64,000 nt of DNA from Candidatus Nitrospira allomarina (GCF_032050975.1 NZ_CP116967.1:2787001-2851000), one strand, 5' to 3'; positions 38,335 to 47,990 are shown, counted from the first letter of the stretch. The notes: generated from the letters alone by a model not told the origin. Numbers and translations are program-made.

Positions 38335-39032
38335 GCAATGACGTGTTGAGGGCGAAGTCCTGGGCGTGGGGAGTCCTGCTGCTGGCAGTCGTGGTTAGCG
38401 GGTTCGGCTGCGCCAAGGAAAAGACCATGAGACAGGTTGAAGCTGAGTCGTATCTTCTTGAAAAGAGTCCGCCATCCTCCATGGGGTCTCTCTGGGACCC
38501 CGGGAACGGACGAGCGTACATGTTTGAAGATAGGCGAGCGGGTCGAATCGGGGACATTGTCGTGGTGCAAATTGTCGAACAACACAAGGGTTCCAAAAAA
38601 GCCAACACGAAAGCAGACCGGGATTCCAGCCTGTCAGCTGGAGTAAGCGGGGGACTCTTCGGGATTAACACCCTCAGCCAGAAGTTTGCAGAATATTTCA
38701 ATATTGATGCTGGAACTTCCCATGAATTTGAGGGCGACGGATCGACGAGCCGGGAAGATACCTTGACGGGCACCATTGCCGCCAATGTCATTGAAGTCTT
38801 TCCCAACGGTGACCTCCGGATTCGGGGGAAGCGGGAGGTCACGGTTAATAGTGAAAAGCAAACAATGACCATTAAGGGCATTGTCCGCCGGATCGATCTG
38901 GATACGCAGAACATGGTGTTGTCATCCAAAGTTGCCGATGCAGAAATTTCCTATACCGGATTAGGAGTGGTGGATGATGTTCAGAGACCGGGGTGGGCCA
39001 CCAGGATTTTTGACTGGTTGACGCCGTTTTAA
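38331..39032 (+). CDS. flgH: Flagellar L-ring lipoprotein FlgH
   Basis: A lipoprotein signal with the lipobox VSGFGC is followed by FlgH sequence: SLWDPGNGRAYMFEDRRAGRIGD, the strand VVVQIVEQHKGSKKANTKAD and FPNGDLRIRGKREVTVNSE. It forms the outer-membrane ring of the flagellar basal body. The TTG at 38331 overlaps the flgA stop and has GGAGG about 10 bases upstream; GTG 38343 is an alternative. Its presence shows a Gram-negative envelope. Confidence 0.92.
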   Translation: MSNDVLRAKSWAWGVLLLAVVVSGFGCAKEKTMRQVEAESYLLEKSPPSSMGSLWDPGNGRAYMFEDRRAGRIGDIVVVQIVEQHKGSKKANTKADRDSSLSAGVSGGLFGINTLSQKFAEYFNIDAGTSHEFEGDGSTSREDTLTGTIAANVIEVFPNGDLRIRGKREVTVNSEKQTMTIKGIVRRIDLDTQNMVLSSKVADAEISYTGLGVVDDVQRPGWATRIFDWLTPF

Positions 39033-39078
39033 GTTATTTGGGGATGAGTTCATTTTTTTGAACTAATTGGAGAATGTG

Positions 39079-40293
39079 GTGAATCGTCCATTATCTTTTA
39101 GAAATGGCAGAAAACCTTCAAGGAAATCCAGACGAGCATGGGTTTCCGGATGGGGTGTCGTCTTGGTTTTGATCGGCGGATGCCTCATGGTCAGTGCGAG
39201 TGCGGTCATCCTACCGGGAGAAATTCAGGCGGCCCGCATCAAAGATATCGCCTCCATTGAAGGCGTGCGTGAAAACCAGTTAGTCGGGTATGGCTTGATT
39301 GTTGGTCTAGACCGGACCGGAGATTCGGTCGTCGGTGGTCAATTTACGGCACAAGCCATTATTTCCATGTTGAATACCATGGGGCTCAAACTCAATATTG
39401 ATCCCATTCAATTATTAACTAAAAATACCGCGTCTGTGATGGTGACCGCCAAATTGCCGCCGTTCGCGAGACCCGGCATGAAATTGGATGTGCAGGTCTC
39501 CTCCATGGCCAATGCCAAAAGTCTGCGAGGGGGAACGTTGTTGTTGACGCCGCTGAAAGCAGCCAATCAACAGGTGTATGCTGTCGCCCAAGGGCCACTC
39601 TCCACATCGGGATTTGAAGCTGGTGCTGGAGGGACCACAGTGAAGAAAAATCAACAATCCGGGGGGATTATTCCTGGTGGAGCGATTGTCGAACGAGCGG
39701 TGGATGTGGACATGCAAGCGTGGGAGAAATTTTCTTTGACCATGCATCAGGCTGATTTCATCACGGCATTGCGGGTGTCTGAAGCCATTAATGCTCATCT
39801 TGGGGATGGTGTGGCCTCGGCTGTCAATTCCGGACAGATTCACGTGGGGATTCCCGAACGGTTTCAGGGCAAGATAGTCCAAATGATTGCTGCGGTTGAA
39901 GGGCTGGATGTGAATGTGGACGTCCTGGCCAAGGTTGTGGTGAACGAACGAACGGGAACGATTGTCATGGGTGAACATGTCCGGTTGGCGAGGATGGCTA
40001 TTTCCCATGGCGATCTCACGATCAAGGTGGGAACGCAGTTTAATGTCTCCCAACCAGAGACTGCCTTTCTTGGGCGGGGAGCACAGGGTGCCGGTAGAAC
40101 TGTCGTGACTCCGGATGTCCAAACCGATGTGCAAGAAGAGGATGGTCGAGTCATTCAAGTAGACAGTTCCGTGACGCTTGGGGATTTGGTCAAGGCGTTG
40201 AATTCATTAGGTGTTACTCCTCTCGATTTGGTCGCCGTACTAACGGCGGCAAAGGCTGCAGGTGCCCTTCAGGCCGACTTGGAGTTAATCTAG
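39079..40293 (+). CDS. flgI: Flagellar P-ring protein FlgI
   Basis: A long basic N-terminus and signal segment (VVLVLIGGCLMVSASAVI) lead to the mature protein starting near AARIKDIASIEGVRENQLVG. Then come GLDRTGDSVVGGQFT, LTPLKAANQQVYAVAQGPLS and the C-terminal VTLGDLVKALNSLGVTP. Around 404 residues, slightly longer than usual because of the N-terminus. GTG 39079 is chosen since GGAG lies 6 bases upstream. Confidence 0.95.
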   Translation: MNRPLSFRNGRKPSRKSRRAWVSGWGVVLVLIGGCLMVSASAVILPGEIQAARIKDIASIEGVRENQLVGYGLIVGLDRTGDSVVGGQFTAQAIISMLNTMGLKLNIDPIQLLTKNTASVMVTAKLPPFARPGMKLDVQVSSMANAKSLRGGTLLLTPLKAANQQVYAVAQGPLSTSGFEAGAGGTTVKKNQQSGGIIPGGAIVERAVDVDMQAWEKFSLTMHQADFITALRVSEAINAHLGDGVASAVNSGQIHVGIPERFQGKIVQMIAAVEGLDVNVDVLAKVVVNERTGTIVMGEHVRLARMAISHGDLTIKVGTQFNVSQPETAFLGRGAQGAGRTVVTPDVQTDVQEEDGRVIQVDSSVTLGDLVKALNSLGVTPLDLVAVLTAAKAAGALQADLELI

Positions 40294-40350
40294 GTCAGGA
40301 TCTGAAGAGAGCACGTTGTTGATGACTGTCTGGCGGAAAGGATGTGGTCT

Positions 40351-40707
40351 ATGATAGCTGACATGATCCCTATGGATATGACGGGTCTCTCACACTCCGT
40401 CACCACTGGGAGGATAGATCGGGTGGAAGATTCCGTTCGTCGGGGAGAATTACTGGGTGCGAGTCAGGAATTCGAATCCTATTTTTTGTCCTATCTGATG
40501 AAGGTGATGCGAGAGACGGTCCCCAAAGGCGAGTTCACAGCCAACCCCATGGGGGAAATGTATTATTCCTTTTATGACGAAGAAATTGGCAAACGTGCCG
40601 CTCAGGCGGGAGGGTTTGGCCTTTCTGCGTATGTGTTGGACACGGTGGCCAGGAATGAAGACCTCACACGTTCTCCCACCTCAGGTCCCCCTTTTTTGAA
40701 ATCTTGA
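40351..40707 (+). CDS. flgJ: Rod-binding protein FlgJ, N-terminal domain only
   Basis: About 118 residues with the FlgJ rod-cap pattern: ASQEFESYFLSYLMKVMRET, then PMGEMYYSFYDEEIGKRAAQ and GGFGLSAYVLD. The C-terminal muramidase domain found in enteric FlgJ is absent, as is usual outside gamma- and beta-proteobacteria. An unlinked hydrolase must open the wall. ATG 40342 is an alternative start; 40351 has a better spaced AAAGGA. Confidence 0.9.
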   Translation: MIADMIPMDMTGLSHSVTTGRIDRVEDSVRRGELLGASQEFESYFLSYLMKVMRETVPKGEFTANPMGEMYYSFYDEEIGKRAAQAGGFGLSAYVLDTVARNEDLTRSPTSGPPFLKS

Positions 40708-40716
40708 GAGGTTCTG

Positions 40717-40744
40717 TAAAGTTTAACGGCGTTGCTTCCGATAC
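40717..40744 (+). promoter_or_regulatory. Sigma-28 (FliA) promoter of flgM
   Basis: TAAAGTTT at 40717-40724 is an exact match to the FliA -35 octamer. TCCGATAC at 40737-40744 matches 6 of 8 bases of the -10 GCCGATAA, with 12 bases between (enteric standard 11). The flgM ATG is 25 bases downstream. flgM is a known FliA-dependent gene in enterics, so position and sequence agree. Confidence 0.7.
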
Positions 40745-40768
40745 ATACAGAGAAGGAGGCAAGAAGCC

Positions 40769-41089
40769 ATGACCATACGGGGCCTTGATCCCAGTGGAGA
40801 GCTGGGGAAACTATTTTTTCACGTCCAAGCTAAAAACCTTCAGACGCAGGAGGCCAGCCCGCCAAGTGCCACCCAGCGTCCTTCGTCTGCTGACCCTGTT
40901 GATCTTTCCGTTTTGGCCCAGGAAATACGCGACTATTCCACTCGAGTGGCGCAGGTTCCTGAGCTGAGAGAGGAGAAAATCAGGCGTATTAAGGAGGTAT
41001 TGGAGGCGGGGGCACAATTGGCAACCTCCAGTCAGGTGGCCGATGCCTTGACCCGAGAGACGATTCTGAACGAGCTGGGCTCAAAATAA
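40769..41089 (+). CDS. flgM: Anti-sigma-28 factor FlgM
   Basis: A 106-residue protein with an unstructured N-terminal half and the FlgM C-terminal pattern: PVDLSVLAQEI, then VPELREEKIRRIKEVLEAGA and SQVADALTRETILNEL. It binds and inhibits FliA until it is exported through the finished hook. A perfect FliA -35 lies upstream and AAGGAGG precedes the ATG. flgN follows. Confidence 0.92.
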   Translation: MTIRGLDPSGELGKLFFHVQAKNLQTQEASPPSATQRPSSADPVDLSVLAQEIRDYSTRVAQVPELREEKIRRIKEVLEAGAQLATSSQVADALTRETILNELGSK

Positions 41090-41122
41090 ACACCTGACCT
41101 TTATAAGAGAAATGGCTGACCG

Positions 41123-41620
41123 ATGATTCATCCCCAATCGGCAACGTGGGAACGGTTGCTGGAAATGTTGGCTGAAGCCCAATCGGTGTTTCAGCGGTAT
41201 GGTGTGTTGCTTTTTCAAGAAGCGCACAGCCTTCGGATCATGGATCGCCCTAAGTTGGTCGAGGTAAACAGTCAGAAGGAACAGGCGTTGGAGACGATGT
41301 GTCAGTTGGAGCAGCAGGTAGAGCGTGAGCTTCATCGGTTGGCCGGGTCCGCCGCACACGAGTCAATTTGGAGTTGGTTGAAAGCCGTTCCGGACCCACG
41401 GGCACAATTGGCGCAAGGAATGTTGACGGACCTTCTTCGGCTGGCGCGTTTGATCCAGGAACAAGGGAAAAAGAATGATGCCCTGATTCGCCCAATCTAT
41501 CATAGGGTCCGTGAGGCAGTTCAGGTTATGTATACAGGGTTGGGTACCGGTCCGGTATATCAGGGATCCGGAATATTACATTTTCCTTCGGTTCCTAGCT
41601 CGGTCCATCTCCAGGGATAG
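41123..41620 (+). CDS. flgN: Flagellar export chaperone FlgN
   Basis: A 165-residue helical protein with the FlgN pattern of a long N-terminal coiled coil: QRYGVLLFQEAHSLRIMDRP, LVEVNSQKEQALETMCQLEQ, then LLRLARLIQEQGKKNDALI. It escorts FlgK and FlgL, whose genes come next. Identification relies on helicity, the KEQAL..L..LE motif and the flgM-flgN-flgK order. Confidence 0.85.
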   Translation: MIHPQSATWERLLEMLAEAQSVFQRYGVLLFQEAHSLRIMDRPKLVEVNSQKEQALETMCQLEQQVERELHRLAGSAAHESIWSWLKAVPDPRAQLAQGMLTDLLRLARLIQEQGKKNDALIRPIYHRVREAVQVMYTGLGTGPVYQGSGILHFPSVPSSVHLQG

Positions 41621-41627
41621 GAGTCTT

Positions 41628-43274
41628 ATGGCGGGCATCAGTGACATCTTTAATATCGCGCGTTCCGGTATTCGTGCCAACCAACAAGGACTCGCGACCA
41701 CGTCCCATAACATCGCCAATATTAATACCAAAGGCTATTCCAGACAGGAAGTCGTCCTTGAGACTGCGCGGCCGGCTGAAGGGACGATTGGGAGCGGAGT
41801 CCGGGTTGCCGCTATTCGTCAGACCGTCGATGATTTCCTGGAAAACCAGTTGACCTCCGTCAATGAGGATATTGGATCTATAACCGCCAGGAATAATTAC
41901 TTGGTTCAAGCCGATGGGATTTTTACCGAAACGGATAATTCCGGACTATCGTTTAGTCTGACAGAGTTTTTCAATGCGGTTCGGGATTTGGCCACGAATC
42001 CAGAAAGTACCATTCAGCGGACGGTCCTGTTGGCTAAGGGGCAATCCCTCTCAGACCAGTTTGTAACGGTGGCGCAAGGATTAAATCAAATCCGCTTAGA
42101 TGCCGATGGGGAGATTGCCAGGCATGTCGACACTATTAACGGGTTGGCCACAAAGATTGCCTCTCTGAATGATGTCATTTTTAAAACGGAATCCGGTGGA
42201 CGTGACGCGCTGGATTTACGGGATCAACGAAGGGTCCTCATTAATGATTTGGCGGGTTTGGTCAATATTGAGCAGGTGCCTCTGAATGACGGAATCACCA
42301 TTAATGTCGGAGGGCAACTCTTGGTAGCGGGTAATCATGCCAATGCGCTGTCGACCGAAGCCGACCCGGACAATCCTCCATTGCATGATGTGACATTTGT
42401 GCGCAGTGACGGGAGTGAGTTGTCAATCACTCACAATATTCATGGAGGACAAATCGGCGGATTACTCGTCCAGCGTGATGAGGATATGGTGGAATTTCAG
42501 GACCAAGTGGATCGATTGGCAGCCGTGTTGATTAATGAATTTAATCAACAGCATCAGGCCGGGTATGGCTTAGATGGCACCACGAATAATAATTTCTTCT
42601 CCACCTTAAGTCCTCAAGCTCCTCTGGCCCATGACCGGAATTCGGGAAGTGCCACCGGGAGTTCGGTCACGATTGCAGATCCCACTTTGGCGACCTTCCA
42701 GGAGTATGAGGTGCAGTTTTCCGGGGCCTCTGCCTATTCGGTGGTCAATACGGCGACCGGTGCGACGGTGACGTCTGGGGCGTATACCTCCGGATCATCC
42801 CTGAGTTTTGATGGGTTAGATGTCGTGATCAACGGCACGCCGGCTGCCGGAGATGTGTTTTATGTCAATGCTCAAAAAGGGGCGGCCCAGCAATTTGGTG
42901 TGGCCCTTTCGGATACGGATAAGATCGCGGCCGCTTCTACGGCGGCAGGAATTCCCGGAAATAACACCAATGCATTAAATCTGGTGGCGATTCATACGAA
43001 TCGGCACGTGGATCTTGGGAATGTGACACTCAATGATTACCACACGATTACGATTGGGGATGTCGGGAGTGCCACTCAGCAATCGACACAGGCGCTGCAT
43101 AGTAAACAGCTGGAAATTGATCAATTGACGGCCTTGAGAGAAAGTGTCTCCGGGGTTTCATTGGATGAGGAATTGACCAATCTCCTAAGTTTTCAACGCT
43201 CATTCGAAGCCTCAGCCCGGATGATTACGGTAGCGGATGAATTGTTCCAGACGATACTGGCGATGGGTCGTTAA
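41628..43274 (+). CDS. flgK: Hook-associated protein 1 (FlgK)
   Basis: N-terminal FlgK pattern DIFNIARSGIRANQQGLATT and HNIANINTKGYSRQEV; the D0/D1 helices contain DFLENQLTSVNEDIGS; the C-terminus ends LTNLLSFQRSFEASARMITV. A central insert (about 42712-42870) reads FSGASAYSVV..FDGLDVVINGTPAAGDVFYV and resembles a segment of FlgL. ATG 41628 has AGGAG 5 bases upstream; the frame is open further upstream inside flgN but without FlgK character. Confidence 0.94.
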   Translation: MAGISDIFNIARSGIRANQQGLATTSHNIANINTKGYSRQEVVLETARPAEGTIGSGVRVAAIRQTVDDFLENQLTSVNEDIGSITARNNYLVQADGIFTETDNSGLSFSLTEFFNAVRDLATNPESTIQRTVLLAKGQSLSDQFVTVAQGLNQIRLDADGEIARHVDTINGLATKIASLNDVIFKTESGGRDALDLRDQRRVLINDLAGLVNIEQVPLNDGITINVGGQLLVAGNHANALSTEADPDNPPLHDVTFVRSDGSELSITHNIHGGQIGGLLVQRDEDMVEFQDQVDRLAAVLINEFNQQHQAGYGLDGTTNNNFFSTLSPQAPLAHDRNSGSATGSSVTIADPTLATFQEYEVQFSGASAYSVVNTATGATVTSGAYTSGSSLSFDGLDVVINGTPAAGDVFYVNAQKGAAQQFGVALSDTDKIAAASTAAGIPGNNTNALNLVAIHTNRHVDLGNVTLNDYHTITIGDVGSATQQSTQALHSKQLEIDQLTALRESVSGVSLDEELTNLLSFQRSFEASARMITVADELFQTILAMGR

Positions 43275-43354
43275 CCTTCTTGATGGGGCAACCATCTGGG
43301 GGTAAGTCTCATTGATGACCGGTTCAAATCTTTCGGATAAGGACGAACAATCGT

Positions 43355-44506
43355 ATGCGTGTGACTGATCGTCAACAGGTTGATGCGCTGCTAAGGGGGA
43401 TTCAAGGTATTCAGCGAAATATCGGGGATCGCCAGGAACAAATTTCTTCCGGAAAGCGAGTGAATCGCCCTTCTGATGATCCTGCGGCATCCGAACGGAT
43501 TAATCAGTTCCGGAATGTTCTACGGACCACTGAACATCGTTTGAACACTGTCAATGAAGGTATAGGACGGCTCAATTTATCCGATAGCGTTCTGGGACAG
43601 GCTGGGAATACCGTCCAGCGGGCGAAAGAACTGGCTTTGGATATGGCAAGCGACACGAATACGTCCGTGGAGCGACGGAATGCGGCTCAGGAAGTTCAGC
43701 AACTGATTCTGGGCTTGGCCGGCATTGCCAATACTCAACTGAATGGACGATTTGTGTTTGCTGGCAGTCAAACAAAAACCGAACCGTTTGTCCCGGATTC
43801 GGCCACGGGATCAGCCAGTATCACCAATGGGGGAGGTGCCGGTGTTGGCGTATCTGTGGCGTCCGCGCCGGCATTACAACCGGATGCGTATCAAATCCAA
43901 TTTACCTCCTCGACGCAATTTGATGTTCTGAATCTGACAACGAATCAGACCGTATCCTCAGGCAATACTTATGCATCCGGGGCGACATTCTCGTTTGATG
44001 GGTTGGATGTCACCATTACGGATGGAGGGGGACCCCCTGCCGCTGGCGACCAATTCTTTGTACGAGTCGGCTATACCTATCAAGGCGATGGTGCGGGGGT
44101 GGAGGTGGAAGTTGGTGATGGTCGGACCGTGGCAAGCAATGTTCCTGGGGACCAAATCTTTTCGGGCCCCACGGTGGATCTGTTTCAAAATCTTCAGGAT
44201 TTTCATCAGGCCTTGGTGACCAATGATGCGTCGGGTATTCAAGCGGCCATCGGTCAGTTTGATCAGGCTCTCTCCCAAGTAAACGATGCCAGGGCTACAA
44301 TCGGTGCCAGAGTCAATCGACTGGATACCATCAAAGATGGTTTAGACCTGTTGAGTGTGAATACGCAAACTCTTCGGTCAGATTTTGAGGATGCGGATAT
44401 CGCCCAAGTGGCTTCTGATTTGGCTACGCTCCAAAACACGCTTGAAGCCTCGATGAGCACACTGGCACGGCAATTTCAGACGAATTTATTAGATTTCATT
44501 AAGTAG
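43355..44506 (+). CDS. flgL: Hook-associated protein 3 (FlgL)
   Basis: Flagellin-like N-terminus (ISSGKRVNRPSDDPAASERI) and C-terminus (ADIAQVASDLATLQNTLEAS..LLDFIK) flank a variable centre. The centre includes FTSSTQFDVLNLTTNQTVSS and FSFDGLDVTITDGG..PAAGDQFFV, similar to the FlgK insert. It forms the junction between hook and filament. No flagellin gene follows in the window, which is unusual for this gene order. Confidence 0.94.
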   Translation: MRVTDRQQVDALLRGIQGIQRNIGDRQEQISSGKRVNRPSDDPAASERINQFRNVLRTTEHRLNTVNEGIGRLNLSDSVLGQAGNTVQRAKELALDMASDTNTSVERRNAAQEVQQLILGLAGIANTQLNGRFVFAGSQTKTEPFVPDSATGSASITNGGGAGVGVSVASAPALQPDAYQIQFTSSTQFDVLNLTTNQTVSSGNTYASGATFSFDGLDVTITDGGGPPAAGDQFFVRVGYTYQGDGAGVEVEVGDGRTVASNVPGDQIFSGPTVDLFQNLQDFHQALVTNDASGIQAAIGQFDQALSQVNDARATIGARVNRLDTIKDGLDLLSVNTQTLRSDFEDADIAQVASDLATLQNTLEASMSTLARQFQTNLLDFIK

Positions 44507-44575
44507 GCCGTGAAGATCTTTTATTTATTAGACTAAATAGTGTCACCCCCGTGATTGAATAGGTACGAAATCTTT

Positions 44576-45538
44576 ATGCGAATTCTTGTTGTTGATGATG
44601 ATCCTCTCACATTACATATGGTGGTGTATCGATTGCGGCAATGGGGCCATGATGTTATTTCCTGCACTGACGGGGATTCTGCATGGAAGGTGTTAGCACG
44701 AGGATCCGTGCCGAATGTGGCGATTGTGGATTGGATCATGCCGGGGCTCAATGGCCCTGAACTGTGTCAAAAGATCCGTGGGAGAACCGACTGCCCCTAT
44801 GTGTATATTGTGATGTTGACGGGGCGGAACAATCCTGAGGATCTCATTGCCGGATTGGACGCGGGAGCAGATGATTATCTCACAAAGCCTTTCCATTTAG
44901 GGGAATTGGATGCACGGTTACGAGCAGGGAAGCGAATTGTCGATTTGCAAAATGAATTGATTTCGGCTCGAGAAACCCTTCGAATTCAGGCGATGCAAGA
45001 TCCCTTAACGCAAATTCTGAATCATGGCGCCATTGTGGATACGTTGTTGCAGGAAATCAATCGGGCCCATCGGGAACAGCAACCCCTGAGCCTCATTCTG
45101 GCCGATTTGGATGGATTTAAGAATGTGAATGATTCCTATGGGCATGTTGCGGGCGATCAGGTGCTGGTTGAGGTCGCTAGACGGATGCGTTTTTGTTTGC
45201 GTTCCTATGATGCCATTGGCCGATATGGCGGAGAGGAATTTCTCATGGTGTTGCCCAATAGTGATGCGGCCCAGGCCGTTCGGCTCGCTGAACGGATTCG
45301 AGTGGCGATTTCCCAGAAACCCTTTCGCGTTCACAATACTGATCTCACGGTGACGGTCAGTCAGGGGGTCACGACGTGGACCAATCCCTGTCCAATTCCC
45401 ATTGAACAATTAATACAATCCGCAGACGGTGTTCTCTATTTAGTCAAAAATAGCGGTCGAAATGGCGTGGAGTTTGCGCAATTTCATGGGCATGCGGATG
45501 AGACTTTTTCGCGCCTCACGAGTTCCCAACTTCAATGA
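44576..45538 (+). CDS. Response regulator with GGDEF diguanylate cyclase output (PleD/WspR-like)
   Basis: Receiver: ILVVDDDPLTLHMV, Asp in AIVDWIMPGLNG, VMLTGRNN, LTKPF. The GGDEF domain has the active-site form RYGGEEFLMVLP and, five residues upstream, RSYD, which fits the RxxD inhibitory site. It should make c-di-GMP when phosphorylated, with product feedback. The hybrid kinase gene starts 10 bases after the stop and likely supplies the phosphate. Start ATG 44576 is at the domain edge; a TTG 21 bases earlier is possible. Confidence 0.9.
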   Translation: MRILVVDDDPLTLHMVVYRLRQWGHDVISCTDGDSAWKVLARGSVPNVAIVDWIMPGLNGPELCQKIRGRTDCPYVYIVMLTGRNNPEDLIAGLDAGADDYLTKPFHLGELDARLRAGKRIVDLQNELISARETLRIQAMQDPLTQILNHGAIVDTLLQEINRAHREQQPLSLILADLDGFKNVNDSYGHVAGDQVLVEVARRMRFCLRSYDAIGRYGGEEFLMVLPNSDAAQAVRLAERIRVAISQKPFRVHNTDLTVTVSQGVTTWTNPCPIPIEQLIQSADGVLYLVKNSGRNGVEFAQFHGHADETFSRLTSSQLQ

Positions 45539-45548
45539 AGCAATAATT

Positions 45549-47903
45549 ATGGCCTCAATCCTTGTGATTAATGATGATCCGGTCCAACTCCATCTCCTTG
45601 CGAGTTGGCTTGAGAAGGATTACTTTGCGGTCAATCGTTTCGTCTGTTCTGAGGAGGCCTGGCGGTGGCTCCAAGAAGGGAATGTCCCGGATGTCATTGT
45701 TCTTGATCTTCATATGCCGGGAATTAGCGGATGGCGTTTTTGCGAATTATTGCATTCCTTCTTTGGGTCGACACAGGCCGTGCCGCCTGTCCTTGCCGTT
45801 TCCGCCACGTATACCGGAATCGACGCTCAGGACATTTTAAAAGATCTCGGGGCCTCCGCATTTCTTGCCCTTCCGACAGATCCGCAACGCTTTCGTCAGC
45901 AGGTACGCCAGCTGGTAGAAAGTCCTCCAAGTCCCCAGCGTCCACGGATCTGGATAGTTTCGGCTAACAATTCGACCATTCAAGGGATTCATCACCTCTT
46001 CCTTGAACGGGGGTGGCACGTGGTGGAATGGGAAGCGGGCAAGCAGGTTCAGGTGGCGGTGAATCTTGTCGACCCGGATATTATCCTCATTGACGATCCT
46101 CTGCCGGATATGACAAGCGAAGAGTTCGGGATTTGGTGCAAAGGCCAATTTCCTCAGGCCATGTGTATTGTCCTTGGACACGAATCTCCGGCAGGAAGAT
46201 CCTTTCCTGAGGCGATCCATGTAGATGCGTATCTACCAAAAGCGTGCGATCCATTCAATATCATTTCATTGTGTGAAAAAGGACGGTGGGAACGCGCATT
46301 CGCTCGAGTGGAACATTTACTGGATATCCGCACTGATGATTTACGCGAATCTGAAGCTCAATTCAGGGAGCTGTTCGAAACGCTTCCGGATATATTGGTG
46401 ATTTATGATCATCGAGGAATAATCACTCACGTCAATTCCCTCGGAGCACAACAATTAGGGTATCGCCCGCCCGTCCTGATGGGGGAAGCCTTTTCGTTAA
46501 TCAGACCTGAGTCAGCAGACGCGGAATCCAGTCCTACGGTGTCAAACCCTGCCCGTGGGGGTCGGAGATGGGAGGAAACGTTCCTTCGTCATCAAAACGG
46601 CAGCAATCTTCCGGTAGAGATGCTGGAACGAATGGTTCAGTTTCAAGGCCAACGTCAAACTCTGTTCATTGCCCGCGATTTGACGGCAAGAAAGCACATG
46701 GAGGAAGAGAAATTTGCCCTTGAACATCAGTTGCGGCAGGTTCAAAAAATGGAAGCTATCGGTCGACTGGCCTCAGGGGTTGCACACGATATGAATAATA
46801 CGTTAACGGCAATTCTGGCCCATGCAAGTTTGCTGAAGATTCAGGATAAAGCGGGCACCTCCTTGTGGACAGCGAGTGATGTCATCGAGAAAGCCGTTCG
46901 TCGTGGAAAGGAATTGACTTCCCAGCTCCTGGGGTATGCCAGGCAGGGCAAACATCATCATGTAACGGTGGATACCCATGAAGTGATTCAGGAAGTGATG
47001 AGCCTGCTCGGAAGGACGATCCATAAACTGATCACATTTCGAGCGGATCTGTCGGCTGCGAGGCCTCATGTGGTGGGGGATCCTAACCAGCTCTATCAGA
47101 TTCTCATGAATTTAGGCGTCAATGCCTGTGATGCAATGGGTGAACGTGGGGAATTGCTTGTGCAGACTTCGAATGAAACGGTCACACCGGAATATGCCTC
47201 ACGTGTCCCGGGACTGTGTGCAGGTGATTATGTGTTGATTCAGGTTACGGATACCGGGACGGGGATGTCACTAGAGACTCAACGACATATTTTTGAGCCA
47301 TTCTTTACCACGAAAGAGCAAGGGCAGGGAACTGGAATGGGATTGGCGATGGTGTATGGTATCGTCAAAAATCATCATGGATATATCGGGGTGACGAGTT
47401 CCCCTGGATGTGGAACGACCATGCGTGTCTATCTTCCGGATGCACCGTGTGCGACTCACAAGACCAGATCGACTCAGAAGACGGAGCCTTCTCACGGGAC
47501 AGGACATATTTTAGTGGTGGATGATGAGAAGGACGTGGGGGAAGCCGCGCAGGCCATACTGGAATACCTCGGCTATCAGGTGACGGTTGTGTTGAATGGG
47601 AAGGAGGCCGTGGACATTTGTCAGGACTTGACGATTCCTGTGGATGTTGTGCTGTTGGATATGGTGATGCCTGTAATGTCGGGGGCGGCATGTTTTGAAG
47701 AATTGCGAAGGATTCGACCAGATCTCAAGGTCATTCTTTGTACGGGTTATGACCGGAACCATGCTGTACAAGATTTATTCAATCAAGGTGTCATTGGGTT
47801 TATTCAAAAACCGTATGATGTCGACGAATTGGCTCATGCTTGTCAGGTTGTCCTGACCAATGACAATCGGGTCCAACCCTGTGGTACGGGGAGAACGTGC
47901 TAA
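45549..47903 (+). CDS. Hybrid histidine kinase (receiver-pseudoreceiver-PAS-HisKA-HATPase-receiver)
   Basis: N-terminal receiver (ILVINDDPVQL, Asp in VIVLDLHMPGISG), then a degenerate receiver-like domain (IWIVSANNSTIQG..ILIDDPLPDM), a PAS domain (FRELFETLPDILVIYD), the kinase helix with His413 in SGVAHDMNNTLTAI, an ATPase (NLGVNACDAMGE, DTGTGMS, GTGMGLAMVYGIV) and a final receiver with Asp704 in LLDMVMPVMSG. The HDMNNTL kinase box is of the FixL/NtrB-like class. Soluble. It may drive the diguanylate cyclase next door. Confidence 0.9.
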   Translation: MASILVINDDPVQLHLLASWLEKDYFAVNRFVCSEEAWRWLQEGNVPDVIVLDLHMPGISGWRFCELLHSFFGSTQAVPPVLAVSATYTGIDAQDILKDLGASAFLALPTDPQRFRQQVRQLVESPPSPQRPRIWIVSANNSTIQGIHHLFLERGWHVVEWEAGKQVQVAVNLVDPDIILIDDPLPDMTSEEFGIWCKGQFPQAMCIVLGHESPAGRSFPEAIHVDAYLPKACDPFNIISLCEKGRWERAFARVEHLLDIRTDDLRESEAQFRELFETLPDILVIYDHRGIITHVNSLGAQQLGYRPPVLMGEAFSLIRPESADAESSPTVSNPARGGRRWEETFLRHQNGSNLPVEMLERMVQFQGQRQTLFIARDLTARKHMEEEKFALEHQLRQVQKMEAIGRLASGVAHDMNNTLTAILAHASLLKIQDKAGTSLWTASDVIEKAVRRGKELTSQLLGYARQGKHHHVTVDTHEVIQEVMSLLGRTIHKLITFRADLSAARPHVVGDPNQLYQILMNLGVNACDAMGERGELLVQTSNETVTPEYASRVPGLCAGDYVLIQVTDTGTGMSLETQRHIFEPFFTTKEQGQGTGMGLAMVYGIVKNHHGYIGVTSSPGCGTTMRVYLPDAPCATHKTRSTQKTEPSHGTGHILVVDDEKDVGEAAQAILEYLGYQVTVVLNGKEAVDICQDLTIPVDVVLLDMVMPVMSGAACFEELRRIRPDLKVILCTGYDRNHAVQDLFNQGVIGFIQKPYDVDELAHACQVVLTNDNRVQPCGTGRTC

Positions 47904-47990
47904 GCATAGATTTGGTTGAGAGGGAACTCGAGGACAGGCTCACTTCAGCATGAAGATGAACATATTGACCTATGTGGAGAATATCCCAAC

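Noticed and set aside
38261-38929. 222-codon open frame on the minus strand
   Set aside because: Fully antisense to flgH, Ser/Arg/Pro-rich and without family features.
39415-40158. 247-codon open frame on the minus strand
   Set aside because: Antisense to flgI; histidine- and arginine-rich, typical of a reverse-frame artefact.
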